Positions 16,259-24,596 of a stretch of 64,000 bases of DNA are shown in pieces. The translations under genes were made by a program, and so were the position numbers. Each line of letters starts with the position of its first letter. The first letter of the stretch is position 1. The notes under the pieces are model-generated. The model saw only the letters and a program-made list of their open reading frames with translations, did no database searches and had not been told where the DNA came from. The stretch is taken from positions 372,001 through 436,000 of the forward strand of contig JAIXQR010000002.1 in assembly GCA_027485645.1 (NCBI GenBank), written 5' to 3'. Origin of the DNA: a bacterium (GTDB lineage Bacteria; Armatimonadota; Fimbriimonadia; Fimbriimonadales; Fimbriimonadaceae).

Positions 16259-18820
16259 TTATGGGACTACTTCCACCTCAACCGTCACCGTCCCATTTTT
16301 CGGCAGATTGATCGTCAACTCAAGTTCGCCGTTGACCGCCTCAATAATCTGCTCGCCAAACTTGAACCGGCGTCCCCACAGACCGCTAATGCGCAAAGTC
16401 GTCGACATGCTGATCTTTGCCGGGTTCTGAATCCGAACCCCCGCCTTCCGCTTTCTTGCGCCAAACCGCAGATCCAAGATTCGACCGAAGGTGATCCGTG
16501 CTTCGAGACCAATGTGTCGAACCACGATCCGCCGCCCGATTCCATCCCAAGGGCGAATCGTGTAAACGAACTCGTTCATCACTTGCTCGACCTCGAAGTG
16601 GCAGCCAAAGGTCTGCATGCCCTCCTCCACCGTCGGTAGCACGTAACTCGCCACGCTCCGCATGTATTGGTAAAGCGGAATTCCAAGCTCGCCGGTCGAT
16701 CGGTTCATGCCGTAATGCGCACTCGCCATATCCGGCGTAAACCCGAGCGAGCCTGCACCGTCTGCCCGAACCAATGCCCAAGGCGCCAGCAGCCCACCAA
16801 ACGCCGCCCGCATGTAAGCCTCGGGCAGCGCGCTCGCATCGTGCTCCAAAAGCGCCAACGCAATCTGGCTATTCGCCACGCTGCTCAAGCCATGACAAAT
16901 TTCGCCCTTGTCGGCAACCGTCGGATGACCATACAGGTCCTCCAACCAGCGCTTGTCCGAGCCGTACCACCACCAACTCGGGCTAAGCGACCGCGACGCA
17001 AACGCAAGCCTGGAAGCCCGCTCCGCGAGCTCATCGTTCCCACGTCGGCGCGCAACGTCGTAAACCTCCGAGAATCCGTCTCCGTTCCAAAGCGTTTCGC
17101 CCGCGAACGGATACTGCTTGCCCATGAACTCATCCGACCGACGATTGAGCAACTGCCCCAGAATCTGGGTCTCCTCGTGCATCTCGAACCGCCAAAGCGT
17201 GGTCAGCAGGTTCATCATCTCGTCCATCAGCGGCAAGCCGACGCCGGTCGTGACACCCGGATTCGCGTTTCGGAACATCGCAAAGGCAATCTTCGCCGAC
17301 TGCTCCAAGTACTCCTGCGGACTCTTCTCCGTGACGGGCACGAGCTCGGCCAACCTCGCCATCGCCAGGTACAGCGTCACCGCCATCGGATACGTCTGCG
17401 GCCGACCAAACACCGCCGAGATCCCGTTGAGCGAAGGAATGATCGATCCCACGCTGCCATCGCCGGGGTTCACCACGAACTCTTCCACAAAGTGCTTCAG
17501 GTGCCGATCGAGCGCCTTAATCTCCGCCGATTCCGGAATGTGCCGATTCTTCTCCGCCAGGAAAATCGCATCCGCAAAGCTGCTCTCAATGCCGAAGGCG
17601 GAAACAAACGTCTCCAGGTCCGTCATCGGCAGGCCAGTCAAGTTGTCCGCCGGCAAAATCGCGTGCTTCAGCGGCCCCGTCTTGGCGATCTGCTTCGTGA
17701 GAATGTAGTTCGCCCGCTTGGTCATCAGGTCGGTGATCGGCTCGGTAAAGAGCAGATGCATCTTGCTCATCCGCCCCTGCGTGTCCTCGAAGGACAGCAT
17801 CACCGGACCTGGCCGGGTTGGGCGAACAAAGCAGAATCCGCCTGCCTCATCGGCATCGGTCTCCGTCTCGGCTTCTACGTCGGTATCAAACTGCGTCGGC
17901 GTCGCTCCGACAATCTCAACCGCGATCCCGACGTCCATCGGCGCGACCGCCGCCGGCAGCAACCGAATCGCCGGCTGGCCGAACATCGCTAGCGCCGAAC
18001 TCACGTGGTCGTTCTTGTCGCGCTCCGCGACCAAGAACTTAAGCTGCACGTTTGCCGTCTCGCCGGGCTCAAGAATCCGATTACTGTGCCCGTTGAACCA
18101 CTGCGTCCACTCCTCACGCTCAATCGTCGCAAGACTGTGGACGTAAACGATCGGAATCCCATCCCATCGGTAAGGCGTGGCCAAGCTTGCCGGAACGTTG
18201 TTCGTGAACTCCCAACTTGTGTTCTCACCGGGAACTACTAGCAAGCCCGGCGGTCGGGCATTCATCCGTTGGGCAAACAAGTAGCTCGCCGCGCCGCCAA
18301 TAAACTTGTGAACATGCACCCGGTCTTGGTACATCTCGTGCAAACTCTGGTCGGTTCGCAAATACCCTTCCAGAACGTTGTTAAACGCCATCGGGAAGCC
18401 AAGCTCACCAATCTCAATGCTCCGACGGCTGCGGTTGCGTAACTCAACGTCCCAAACCAAGTGCGGAACCGGACTCGCCACTTCGTTAAATCGCCCGCGC
18501 GCGACCAGCTCCTCCATAAACGGAAATTCGTACTCCCAAGTGAATCCGTTTTGGTCATCCAGCAATTCCGCATGCTGGTTTCGACTTGAAACCCAAGGCT
18601 CATCTGGGTCCGTTCGCGCAGCTAAAAGGATCGTGCCGGGGAAGTAATCCTCCGTAACTTCATCGCCCATCGTGATCGGCGGGGCGACAAATTGAAACTC
18701 CTCGGCGTCGGCGTGGTTCGGGTCGCCAAGCCACAATTGCTGGATGCGTCCGCCCGTTCCAAACTCAACGCTGAACAACGCACCATTCAGTTCGGGTCGG
18801 TCAATGGAGTAATCATCCAT
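16259..18820 (-). CDS. Large DUF5695-like protein, probable carbohydrate-active enzyme
   Basis: 853 residues without a clear signal peptide. The N-terminal 300 residues are beta-rich ('LFSVEFGTGGRIQQLWLGDP', 'HLVWDVELRNRSRRSIEIGELGFPMAFN', a late-strand 'ILEPGETANVQLKFLVAERD'). The middle is helical and reads like an (alpha/alpha)6 barrel ('YPMAVTLYLAMARLAEL', 'GLPLMDEMMNLLTTLWRFEM', 'SWWWYGSDKRWLEDL'), and the end is a beta-sandwich. This matches my memory of DUF5695, a glycoside-hydrolase-like family with no established reaction. The divergent Rossmann protein at 18912 could act with it. Function not proven. Confidence 0.5.
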   Translation of the reverse strand: MDDYSIDRPELNGALFSVEFGTGGRIQQLWLGDPNHADAEEFQFVAPPITMGDEVTEDYFPGTILLAARTDPDEPWVSSRNQHAELLDDQNGFTWEYEFPFMEELVARGRFNEVASPVPHLVWDVELRNRSRRSIEIGELGFPMAFNNVLEGYLRTDQSLHEMYQDRVHVHKFIGGAASYLFAQRMNARPPGLLVVPGENTSWEFTNNVPASLATPYRWDGIPIVYVHSLATIEREEWTQWFNGHSNRILEPGETANVQLKFLVAERDKNDHVSSALAMFGQPAIRLLPAAVAPMDVGIAVEIVGATPTQFDTDVEAETETDADEAGGFCFVRPTRPGPVMLSFEDTQGRMSKMHLLFTEPITDLMTKRANYILTKQIAKTGPLKHAILPADNLTGLPMTDLETFVSAFGIESSFADAIFLAEKNRHIPESAEIKALDRHLKHFVEEFVVNPGDGSVGSIIPSLNGISAVFGRPQTYPMAVTLYLAMARLAELVPVTEKSPQEYLEQSAKIAFAMFRNANPGVTTGVGLPLMDEMMNLLTTLWRFEMHEETQILGQLLNRRSDEFMGKQYPFAGETLWNGDGFSEVYDVARRRGNDELAERASRLAFASRSLSPSWWWYGSDKRWLEDLYGHPTVADKGEICHGLSSVANSQIALALLEHDASALPEAYMRAAFGGLLAPWALVRADGAGSLGFTPDMASAHYGMNRSTGELGIPLYQYMRSVASYVLPTVEEGMQTFGCHFEVEQVMNEFVYTIRPWDGIGRRIVVRHIGLEARITFGRILDLRFGARKRKAGVRIQNPAKISMSTTLRISGLWGRRFKFGEQIIEAVNGELELTINLPKNGTVTVEVEVVP

Positions 18821-18911
18821 GGACGTTCGTTTTACCGAATCTTAACTCAACCCATTTGGGCAACCCATAAGGTGACGAACGGATTGGGCGCGCGTAAACA
18901 TCTATTGAGAA

Positions 18912-19478
18912 ATGGCAGATCGGCGACGCGTGGCAATTATTGGTGTCGGAAACCTTCCCGTCCTCGCTCCCGTGCTAGCGAGCCTCGCACAGTACTTCGG
19001 AGAACGAACCCTAGAAGTGCGCCTCTGGGACCCAAGCAGCGAGCGCGTTGACGTCGCCCAATGCCTCGCCTTCCGCCTTTTCCGTGCCGCCGGAGCCATG
19101 CATAAGGTGTACGGCGACACCGACATTGCCGATGCCCTCGTCGGTGCAAGCGACATCGTATCAATCCTCGATCAGGAAATGCTGCTGCGATTTTCGAAGG
19201 TTGAACTTGCGCTAGACCAGTTCCGCGCCCGGATCTCTGTGCTGCTGAATGAAGATGCGAGGATCCTCTCGGTAGCTGGCCTCCCTGGTCCAGTACCCTC
19301 GACCTACGTCACCTCGTGGCCTGCCGTGCCAGAAGGGAATGAACTACGCCTGTTCCCCCACCAGGTTCTCCGCTGGATTCGAGAAGACGATCACCCCTAC
19401 GAAGTCCTTGCCGCCAACGAAAAAACGTCGCTCAGCGATTGGCTCGACGGCCACTTAGATGATCGCGTTGCAATTTAG
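18912..19478 (+). CDS. Rossmann-fold protein resembling GH4/lactate-malate dehydrogenase N-domain
   Basis: 188 residues. It starts with a dinucleotide-binding strand-turn-helix (RRVAIIGVGNLPVLAPVLASLAQYFG), then 'LEVRLWDPSSERVDVAQCLAF', 'VYGDTDIADALVGASDIVSILD'. This is the N-domain of NAD-dependent family 4 glycosidases and malate/lactate dehydrogenases. A full GH4 protein has about 430 residues, so the catalytic half is absent. Either it is a reduced regulatory or sensor protein or an old truncation. Starts 91 bases from the divergent DUF5695-like gene, suggesting shared control. Confidence 0.55.
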   Translation: MADRRRVAIIGVGNLPVLAPVLASLAQYFGERTLEVRLWDPSSERVDVAQCLAFRLFRAAGAMHKVYGDTDIADALVGASDIVSILDQEMLLRFSKVELALDQFRARISVLLNEDARILSVAGLPGPVPSTYVTSWPAVPEGNELRLFPHQVLRWIREDDHPYEVLAANEKTSLSDWLDGHLDDRVAI

Positions 19479-19534
19479 GGGGTTCTGATTCGAAGGGGCT
19501 GTATTATTTTCGGTTCGCGTGATAACCTTCGCTC

Positions 19535-20119
19535 ATGCGACCGCTCCTGGTTCTTGCCGCTGTCTCCGCTTCCGTCGTAGCTTCCGCCGCCCAGATCACC
19601 CAAATTGTCGACTACACGGTTCCGTACACGACCGATCTGGGGCAGCTCATCACGCGCGAAGACATCACCATCCAAGGCTTCAACCCTGCACTGGGGACCC
19701 TGAAATCGGTCACGATCACGGCCTACGCCAAGGCCTACGGCAGCTCAACGGTCACAAACACGTTCAACCCGAACCCTGCAAGCGGGACCTATTCCTTGCT
19801 TCACAACATGAGCGTCGGCTTCTGGGATGCGCTTAATTTCCAGCAAATCGAAGCCTGCTACGCCGCCGGCGTGACGACCCACAACTACGCCGCCCCCGCC
19901 TTCGGCACCGCGACCAACAACTTCTACCAAGAGGTTTACAACGTCCAACAGAACAAGAGCACACCGTTCAACAGCGCGCTCCTAGACCGCTTCAAAGTCG
20001 CCGGCCCCATCACGATGCGCGTCATCAACCAGACCCGCGAGTACCCCTTCAACTCCGGCACCCTCATCCAATCCGGCACCGTCAAGTGCCGCGTTAAGGT
20101 TATTTACACGTACTATTGA
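19535..20119 (+). CDS. Secreted protein, choice-of-anchor E-like
   Basis: 194 residues with a Sec signal peptide (MRPLLVLAAVSASVVASAAQ, cut after ASA). The mature part is beta-rich: 'DYTVPYTTDLGQLITREDITIQGFNPALGTLKSVTITAYAKAYG', where 'F.P.LGTL.SV' is the hallmark of choice-of-anchor E domains, usually found in proteins with a C-terminal sorting tag. Here there is no C-terminal anchor; the protein ends KVIYTYY. Followed by the terminator at 20129-20159. Confidence 0.6.
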   Translation: MRPLLVLAAVSASVVASAAQITQIVDYTVPYTTDLGQLITREDITIQGFNPALGTLKSVTITAYAKAYGSSTVTNTFNPNPASGTYSLLHNMSVGFWDALNFQQIEACYAAGVTTHNYAAPAFGTATNNFYQEVYNVQQNKSTPFNSALLDRFKVAGPITMRVINQTREYPFNSGTLIQSGTVKCRVKVIYTYY

Positions 20120-20128
20120 TAAGTCAAA

Positions 20129-20159
20129 AACCCTCTCGGTCATTGCGATCGAGAGGGTT
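20129..20159 (-). terminator. Terminator between mrp and the choice-of-anchor gene
   Basis: Arms AACCCTCTCG (20129-20138) and CGAGAGGGTT (20150-20159) form a perfect 10-base stem. Read on the minus strand it is followed by TTTTTGACTT, fitting an intrinsic terminator for mrp. On the plus strand a T-run is absent, so it may serve the convergent gene less well. Confidence 0.85.
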
Positions 20160-20189
20160 ACGGCTTCAAGGTTATTACTCAGCGAAGCT

Positions 20190-21278
20190 TTACGCCTTCG
20201 GGGGCGCTTCGCTCAGCCGTGTCAGATCCCGTCGCGTCATCGCGATGATCGAACTCTGTTGAGCTACCTGACCCGCGATATGCCGGAATCCTTCCGCTTG
20301 CTCGGTGTGCGGATGGGTAATCATGCTCGGAACCCCCGCATCCCCGGCTTTGCTGATCCGCGGGTCAAACGGAATCCGGCCCAAGAAGGGAACCTTCAAA
20401 ACCTTCGCCAGCTCATCGCCGTCCGTGCCGTGGAACATCCGGACTTCCTTGCCCGTGTCCTCGTCAATGTAAGGCCCCATGTTCTCGACCACGCCCAAAA
20501 TCGGCGAGTTCAAGCGCTGGAACAGCTGAACCGCCTTTCCGGCAATGTTCGCCGCCACGTTGTGAGGGGTCGAAACGATCAAAACTCCGGTCAAAGGCAC
20601 AAGCTGGGCCAGCGACATCGGCGCGTCACCCGTTCCCGGAGGCAAGTCGACCAAAAGGTAATCCAAAGTCCCCCAGTCAACGTCGGCCAGAAGCTGCTTC
20701 ACCGTGCCCGCGACCATCGGCCCGCGCCAAAGCACCGCCTGACCTTCCTCCAACAGGAACCCGAGCGACATTAACTGAACGCCAAACCGCTGAATCGGAA
20801 TGATCTTGTTGCCCTTGGTGTACGGCCGCTCGTCCTGCGCCCCCATCATCAGCGGGATACATGGACCGTAAACGTCGGCATCCATAAGGCCGACTCGCGC
20901 ACCCGTCTCGGCGAGCGCAATCGCCAAATTGACGGTGACTGTGCTCTTGCCAACGCCGCCTTTGCCCGACGCCACCGCAATGATGTGCTTAACGTCTGGC
21001 ACCAGATCGCCTTCTTGAATCTGCCGAGCGCGTACTCGCGCCGTCATCGTCACGTTGACCTCGGTCACCCCCGGCAAAGCCGATACGGCCGCCTCGCACT
21101 GTGCCTGCAATTCCTCTTTCACCGGACACGCCGGCGTGGTCAACTCAACGGTAAAAGAAACGCTCGAATCCGTGATGACAACGTCTTTCACGAATCCGAG
21201 CGTTACGATATCTCGCCGTAGGTCGGGATCCTGAACCGTCTTGAGCGCGTTCAGAATCTCGGCTTCGGTAATGGGCAT
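20190..21278 (-). CDS. mrp: Mrp/NBP35-family iron-sulfur carrier ATPase
   Basis: P-loop ATPase that carries Fe-S clusters to apoproteins in the cytoplasm. 362 residues: an N-terminal MIP18/DUF59 domain (1-80, with TPACP at 48-52), then the deviant Walker A SGKGGVGKS (104-112), the DADVYGPCIP switch and LLVDLPPGTGDAP. The family's C-terminal CxxC, which bridges a cluster between subunits (normally 'ENM..F.CP.C'), is missing; here the stretch reads ENMGPYIDEDTGKEVRMF. The start codon lies inside the hairpin at 21276-21333. Downstream of the sigma factor gene by 72 bases on the same strand. Confidence 0.92.
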   Translation of the reverse strand: MPITEAEILNALKTVQDPDLRRDIVTLGFVKDVVITDSSVSFTVELTTPACPVKEELQAQCEAAVSALPGVTEVNVTMTARVRARQIQEGDLVPDVKHIIAVASGKGGVGKSTVTVNLAIALAETGARVGLMDADVYGPCIPLMMGAQDERPYTKGNKIIPIQRFGVQLMSLGFLLEEGQAVLWRGPMVAGTVKQLLADVDWGTLDYLLVDLPPGTGDAPMSLAQLVPLTGVLIVSTPHNVAANIAGKAVQLFQRLNSPILGVVENMGPYIDEDTGKEVRMFHGTDGDELAKVLKVPFLGRIPFDPRISKAGDAGVPSMITHPHTEQAEGFRHIAGQVAQQSSIIAMTRRDLTRLSEAPPKA

Positions 21279-21333
21279 GATAGGATGGTACCTACGCCAA
21301 TCGGGGACGGGTCGTCGGCGTAGGCCCTATCAT
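21276..21333 (-). promoter_or_regulatory. Two-stem hairpin enclosing the mrp start codon
   Basis: In the mRNA sense an outer stem ATGATAGG/CCTATCAT and an inner stem CCTACGCC/GGCGTAGG are separated by a 1/6-base internal loop and capped by an 18-base loop. The last two bases of the outer stem are the A and T of the mrp ATG. Both 8-base stems are perfect. No T-run follows, so translation control is at least as likely as termination. Confidence 0.6.
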
Positions 21334-21350
21334 TCGAACCAACCAAGAAC

Positions 21351-21911
21351 TTAGCCAAGCGCTGGGGTCAGCTCTTTCTTGAGCATCGCCCGGGCTCGGA
21401 AGAGCCAACTCTTTACGGTTCCTTCTGGCTTATCCAGCCGGTCCGCAATTTCGTTGACCTCCATGTGGCTAAAGTGCCTCATCTTAATGATCTGCCGGTA
21501 ATGCTCCGGCAACTTCTCAATCGCGTCCGTTACCTGTTCGTGCTGAACGGCTTCGGTAGCCGCCCCGTCAACGTCCAAGCGATGGTCCGTGAGCAAGTGC
21601 TCAAACATCTCCAAAGGTTCGCCCTCGCGACGTCGGCTTCGAATGCTGTCAATGCAGCAGTTGCTGCATATTCGGCAGAGCCACGGTCGCAGTGGGCGGT
21701 TTGGATCAAAATCCTTGATCGCTCGGAAAGCCTTCACGAAGGTTTCCTGAACGACGTCATGCGCATCGTCCGTATTCCGGAGTTGTCGCATGGCGAGTGA
21801 GTTCAAAGATGGACGGTGTAAGTCCATCAGTAGCTCGAAGGCAACTGTATCTCCCTCAGTTGCGCGTAATGTTAAATGCTGTTCCCACGTCAGTACGCGG
21901 TTTGTATTCAT
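21351..21911 (-). CDS. ECF-type RNA polymerase sigma factor
   Basis: 186 residues. Region 2 is at about 20-90 (FELLMDLHRPSLNSLAMRQLRNTDDAHDVVQETFVKAFRAIKDFDP...RPWLCRICSNCCIDSIRSRRR) and region 4 at about 125-180 (AIEKLPEHYRQIIKMRHFSHMEVNEIADRLDKPEGTVKSWLFRARAMLKKEL). It has no regions 1 or 3. Two adjacent cysteines (about 82-83) in region 2 are unusual. No anti-sigma gene is directly attached; it follows the terminator of the sigma/anti-sigma operon at 22-24 kb. A short inverted repeat upstream may serve its control. Confidence 0.92.
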   Translation of the reverse strand: MNTNRVLTWEQHLTLRATEGDTVAFELLMDLHRPSLNSLAMRQLRNTDDAHDVVQETFVKAFRAIKDFDPNRPLRPWLCRICSNCCIDSIRSRRREGEPLEMFEHLLTDHRLDVDGAATEAVQHEQVTDAIEKLPEHYRQIIKMRHFSHMEVNEIADRLDKPEGTVKSWLFRARAMLKKELTPALG

Positions 21912-21935
21912 CTGTGTTTGGGTTGTTTCCTCGTC

Positions 21936-21957
21936 CCCTACAAGAAATAGTGTAGGG
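21936..21957. promoter_or_regulatory. Inverted repeat upstream of the sigma factor gene
   Basis: CCCTACA-AGAAATAG-TGTAGGG, perfect 7-base arms with an 8-base spacer, 25 bases upstream of the ATG at 21911. Operator-like; no T-run follows. Confidence 0.4.
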
Positions 21958-21981
21958 CATAGCCGACCCCCAAAACATGAA

Positions 21982-22009
21982 ACCGGGACGATATGACTAT
22001 CGCCCCGGT
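21982..22009 (-). terminator. Probable terminator of the sigma/anti-sigma operon
   Basis: ACCGGGACGAT and ATCGCCCCGGT pair over 11 bases with one mismatch around a 6-base loop, 28 bases after the anti-sigma stop. The minus-strand tail (TTTCATGTTTT) is only moderately T-rich. Confidence 0.5.
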
Positions 22010-22037
22010 CCGTCGCGCTTTAGCGCAGAATTTTGCC

Positions 22038-22874
22038 TTATCTTCCGGTAATGCAGATGAAGTTGCCGTCTCGCAGGTCAACCGAAACCGGCTGCGACTT
22101 CAAAGCCGCCGTTGCGCACTGGTAAGCATCCGCATCGGACAGGTTCCAATTGATCGGCAGTTCCACGCTCGGTGCAGTCACACGAACCGGCACGCGGTAG
22201 TGATCGGCAAGCGCTTTCGCGAAATCGGCAAGATTGCCGGTTCCTTCACTCGCCTCTCGAGTCGTTGATCCTGGAATGTAAACCCGCTCTGGGACTTCGG
22301 AGCCTTCGACCTGAATCACAAACTCGGCGGCGAACGCGTTGCTATTGCTCAGCGGCGAAATCACCGATCCGTTCTCCGGGGTGATCCGTCGCTTGTCAAC
22401 CATAAGCGCCCGATTATCCGAGGTGTTGTAAGTCACCACGACTTTGTCGTTGGTGTAAGCGAAAGTCAGTTCGTTTCTAGGCTTCACTGGCTTCGCGCCG
22501 AAGTTGAACAAATCACCCGTCGCGACCGATCCGCCCTTCGAGAGCAAGCCTGCAGCCGCTCCAAACAGAACTGCGCCCGCAACGCCAGCCAAGGCAAGAT
22601 TTCTAAACCAGCCGAACCAGGCCGGAACGGAGGCCGTTCGCTTTTCTTGGGCTGCTTCCAGTCGCGTTGCAATGCGGTCACTCAAATAGATCGGAATGTC
22701 GATCTCTTCGTTCGGCAACTCAGCAAGCGTATTCATCATCAGGGCGAACTCTTCGTATTCCGCCTGAATCTGTGGATTGGACTTCAGCGCCTGCTCAAAG
22801 CTCTGTCGAAGGCCCGCATCAAGCTTGCCCTCAAAGTAGTCGCTGAAAAAATCTCTCGCTTTCGAAACGTTCAT
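22038..22874 (-). CDS. Membrane anti-sigma factor with STN-like C-terminal domain
   Basis: 278 residues. The N-terminal 70 residues (SKARDFFSDYFEGKLDAGLRQSFEQAL...EYEEFALMMNTL) are a helical anti-sigma domain without zinc ligands. One membrane helix is at about 92-112 (LALAGVAGAVLFGAAAGLL). The C-terminal stretch (NLADFAKALADHYRVPVRVTAPSVELPINWNLSDADAYQCATAAL) resembles the short STN domain of secretins and TonB receptors, an unusual sensor part for this family. It follows the ECF sigma gene at 22910 by 35 bases, so it probably sequesters that sigma factor and releases it on an extracytoplasmic signal. Confidence 0.75.
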   Translation of the reverse strand: MNVSKARDFFSDYFEGKLDAGLRQSFEQALKSNPQIQAEYEEFALMMNTLAELPNEEIDIPIYLSDRIATRLEAAQEKRTASVPAWFGWFRNLALAGVAGAVLFGAAAGLLSKGGSVATGDLFNFGAKPVKPRNELTFAYTNDKVVVTYNTSDNRALMVDKRRITPENGSVISPLSNSNAFAAEFVIQVEGSEVPERVYIPGSTTREASEGTGNLADFAKALADHYRVPVRVTAPSVELPINWNLSDADAYQCATAALKSQPVSVDLRDGNFICITGR

Positions 22875-22909
22875 AGCATCAAATGGAAAATTACGCTTTT
22901 TCTGACTCG

Positions 22910-23503
22910 CTATATCCGGAAAAGTTCCTCGTCTCTCGCCAACAACTCGCGCAAGCTCACTCGAGCACGGTTCAAACGACTCTTTACCGTCCCAATCGGT
23001 AGGTCTAAAGCCTCGGAAATCTCTTCGTAGCTCAGCTGCTCCGCGTGATACATCATGATCATCGCCTGCTGATACTCGGGCAGTTTCTTAAGCGCCTGCT
23101 CAATGCGCTGTCCGCGTTCGTTGCGCTCGAGGCTGTCGTGCGGCGTCCCTTTCGGGTCCTCATATTGCCGCTCCATCTCGCCTTCATCGGTCTGCACACC
23201 CGCGTCGATCGGCAACGTCTGCCGTCGCGATTCGCGCTTGCGCAAATCCAAGAAGCAGTTCGTGAGAATTCGGTACAGCCAAGTCGTGAACTGACTGTTT
23301 CCCTTGAAGTTCGGCAGAGCATTGAAGACCCGCACGAACGCCTCTGCCACCACATCCGATGCTTCTTCTGGGTTGCGGGTCAGTCGGAAAGCAAACTGGT
23401 AAGCCCGAACCTCATACTTGCGCACCAGTTCGTTGAGCGCGCTCTTGTCGCCGTGCTGCGCTCGCTCAATGAGCATCAGATCTTCGGAGGTTCGTTCACT
23501 CAT
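22910..23503 (-). CDS. ECF sigma factor, RpoE-like
   Basis: 197 residues. Region 2 (ALNELVRKYEVRAYQFAFRLTRNPEEASDVVAEAFVRVFNALPNFKGNSQFTTWLYRILTNCFLDLRKRE) and region 4 (QALKKLPEYQQAMIMMYHAEQLSYEEISEALDLPIGTVKSRLNRARVSLREL) match the RpoE class well. Paired with the anti-sigma gene just downstream and preceded 7 bases upstream by the DUF4446 gene, all on one strand. Likely function: envelope-stress or surface-signal response, with the RseP-like protease at 4.1 kb a candidate for releasing it (inference). Confidence 0.93.
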   Translation of the reverse strand: MSERTSEDLMLIERAQHGDKSALNELVRKYEVRAYQFAFRLTRNPEEASDVVAEAFVRVFNALPNFKGNSQFTTWLYRILTNCFLDLRKRESRRQTLPIDAGVQTDEGEMERQYEDPKGTPHDSLERNERGQRIEQALKKLPEYQQAMIMMYHAEQLSYEEISEALDLPIGTVKSRLNRARVSLRELLARDEELFRI

Positions 23504-23510
23504 GATGAAA

Positions 23511-24029
23511 TTAGGAAAGGATCGTTTTCGGCGCTTCGCTCGTGGCTTCCCGAATCGCGCGCTCTTCCTCTTGCGACAAGGAGCGCTCAGAGCTTAGCTT
23601 CAAGAGAGGCTTTGCGTAAACGCGGCAATCCACTCGGCCAACAATCGATGTCACCAGGGCACCATTACCCAGGTCATCGTAAAGCGCCATCGCGAAGCTC
23701 TGACTTCCGCCGACGTCTTCGAACGCATCATATTTCACGAGGCCCAAATGACGCTTGGAAGTTCGCATCTTCGCTTCCAAGTCCACGATCCGAAGCTCAA
23801 GACCCCGAACGTGTTCTTGCAGATCTCGGCGTTCTTCCATGTGCTCGGTGAGGAGCTCTTCGAGGTTCACCCCGCTCGGCGCCTTCAGCAGTTCGCGAAA
23901 CTTTTTCGACATCGAGCCAATTCGAACTGCCGCCGTAATTCCAATAATCGTTCCGATTACGGCCAGGAGGATCGCCGCGCCTGCCACTTGTCCGGCGGGT
24001 TGCGATAGAATCTCATTCAGATCAAGCAT
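23511..24029 (-). CDS. DUF4446 family membrane protein
   Basis: 172 residues: an N-terminal membrane helix (about 13-36), a coiled-coil stretch ('EELLTEHMEERRDLQEHVRGLELRIVDLEAKM'), then the conserved 'HLGLVKYDAFEDVGGSQSFAMALYDDLGNGALVTSIVGR' core that defines DUF4446. Function unknown. In many bacteria DUF4446 genes lie near chromosome-maintenance genes, but here it leads the sigma/anti-sigma operon and stops 7 bases before the sigma start. Confidence 0.88.
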   Translation of the reverse strand: MLDLNEILSQPAGQVAGAAILLAVIGTIIGITAAVRIGSMSKKFRELLKAPSGVNLEELLTEHMEERRDLQEHVRGLELRIVDLEAKMRTSKRHLGLVKYDAFEDVGGSQSFAMALYDDLGNGALVTSIVGRVDCRVYAKPLLKLSSERSLSQEEERAIREATSEAPKTILS

Positions 24030-24149
24030 GGATGATGCGCCAGCGACCGGCGAACGTTCAGTATATCGGACGACTCAGATTAGAGGGAAAATCCACATCT
24101 TTCCCTTCGGAAGCAAGCAAAAGTTGTCGTAGCATCAAGGAACAAACTC

Positions 24150-24596
24150 ATGGAAAAGCCGAAGAAACGCGCAATCACCGGTTTTGGGGTCTTCCTCATT
24201 TTCATGCTCGTCATTGTGCTTTGGCTCTACGGCAACGTGAAAACCGTCGTGATTCAGGGCACCAGCATGGTTCCGACCTTCCAGCCCGGCCGAAAGCTCG
24301 TCGTCACCGACGCATACTGGCTGTTCGGAAAAATCCAGCCCGATGACATTGTCGTCGTGAAAGAGTTCATCAAAAAAGAAGGCGGCTACTTCATCAAGCG
24401 CGTTAAGTTTGTCGAGGGCGAAAAGGTCGAGCGCGCCTACTGGCCCAGGGCCTATCCGATCAAAAGCGCCGACTACACCGTGCCGGGAGACATGTACTTC
24501 CTCCTCGGCGACAACCGTGACTACAGCGAAGACAGCCGATCTTTTGGACCCATCAAGAAAGATCTCGTGATCGGCAAGGTGCTCGTTTGGCGATAA
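24150..24596 (+). CDS. lepB: Signal peptidase I
   Basis: Removes Sec/Tat signal peptides at the outer face of the cytoplasmic membrane. 148 residues, short for the family. One membrane helix (about 9-28) is followed by the catalytic Ser S39 in QGTSMVPTF and the general base Lys K83 in GGYFIKRVK. The GDNRDYSEDSRSFGPI box E is intact near the C-terminus. The single helix and small size resemble Gram-positive-type (SipS) enzymes. Its stop overlaps the Nudix gene start by ten bases. Confidence 0.93.
   Translation: MEKPKKRAITGFGVFLIFMLVIVLWLYGNVKTVVIQGTSMVPTFQPGRKLVVTDAYWLFGKIQPDDIVVVKEFIKKEGGYFIKRVKFVEGEKVERAYWPRAYPIKSADYTVPGDMYFLLGDNRDYSEDSRSFGPIKKDLVIGKVLVWR

Noticed and set aside
16667-17992. 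441-codon open frame antisense to the DUF5695-like gene
   Set aside because: Arg/His-rich protein typical of reverse-strand readthrough in GC-rich genes.
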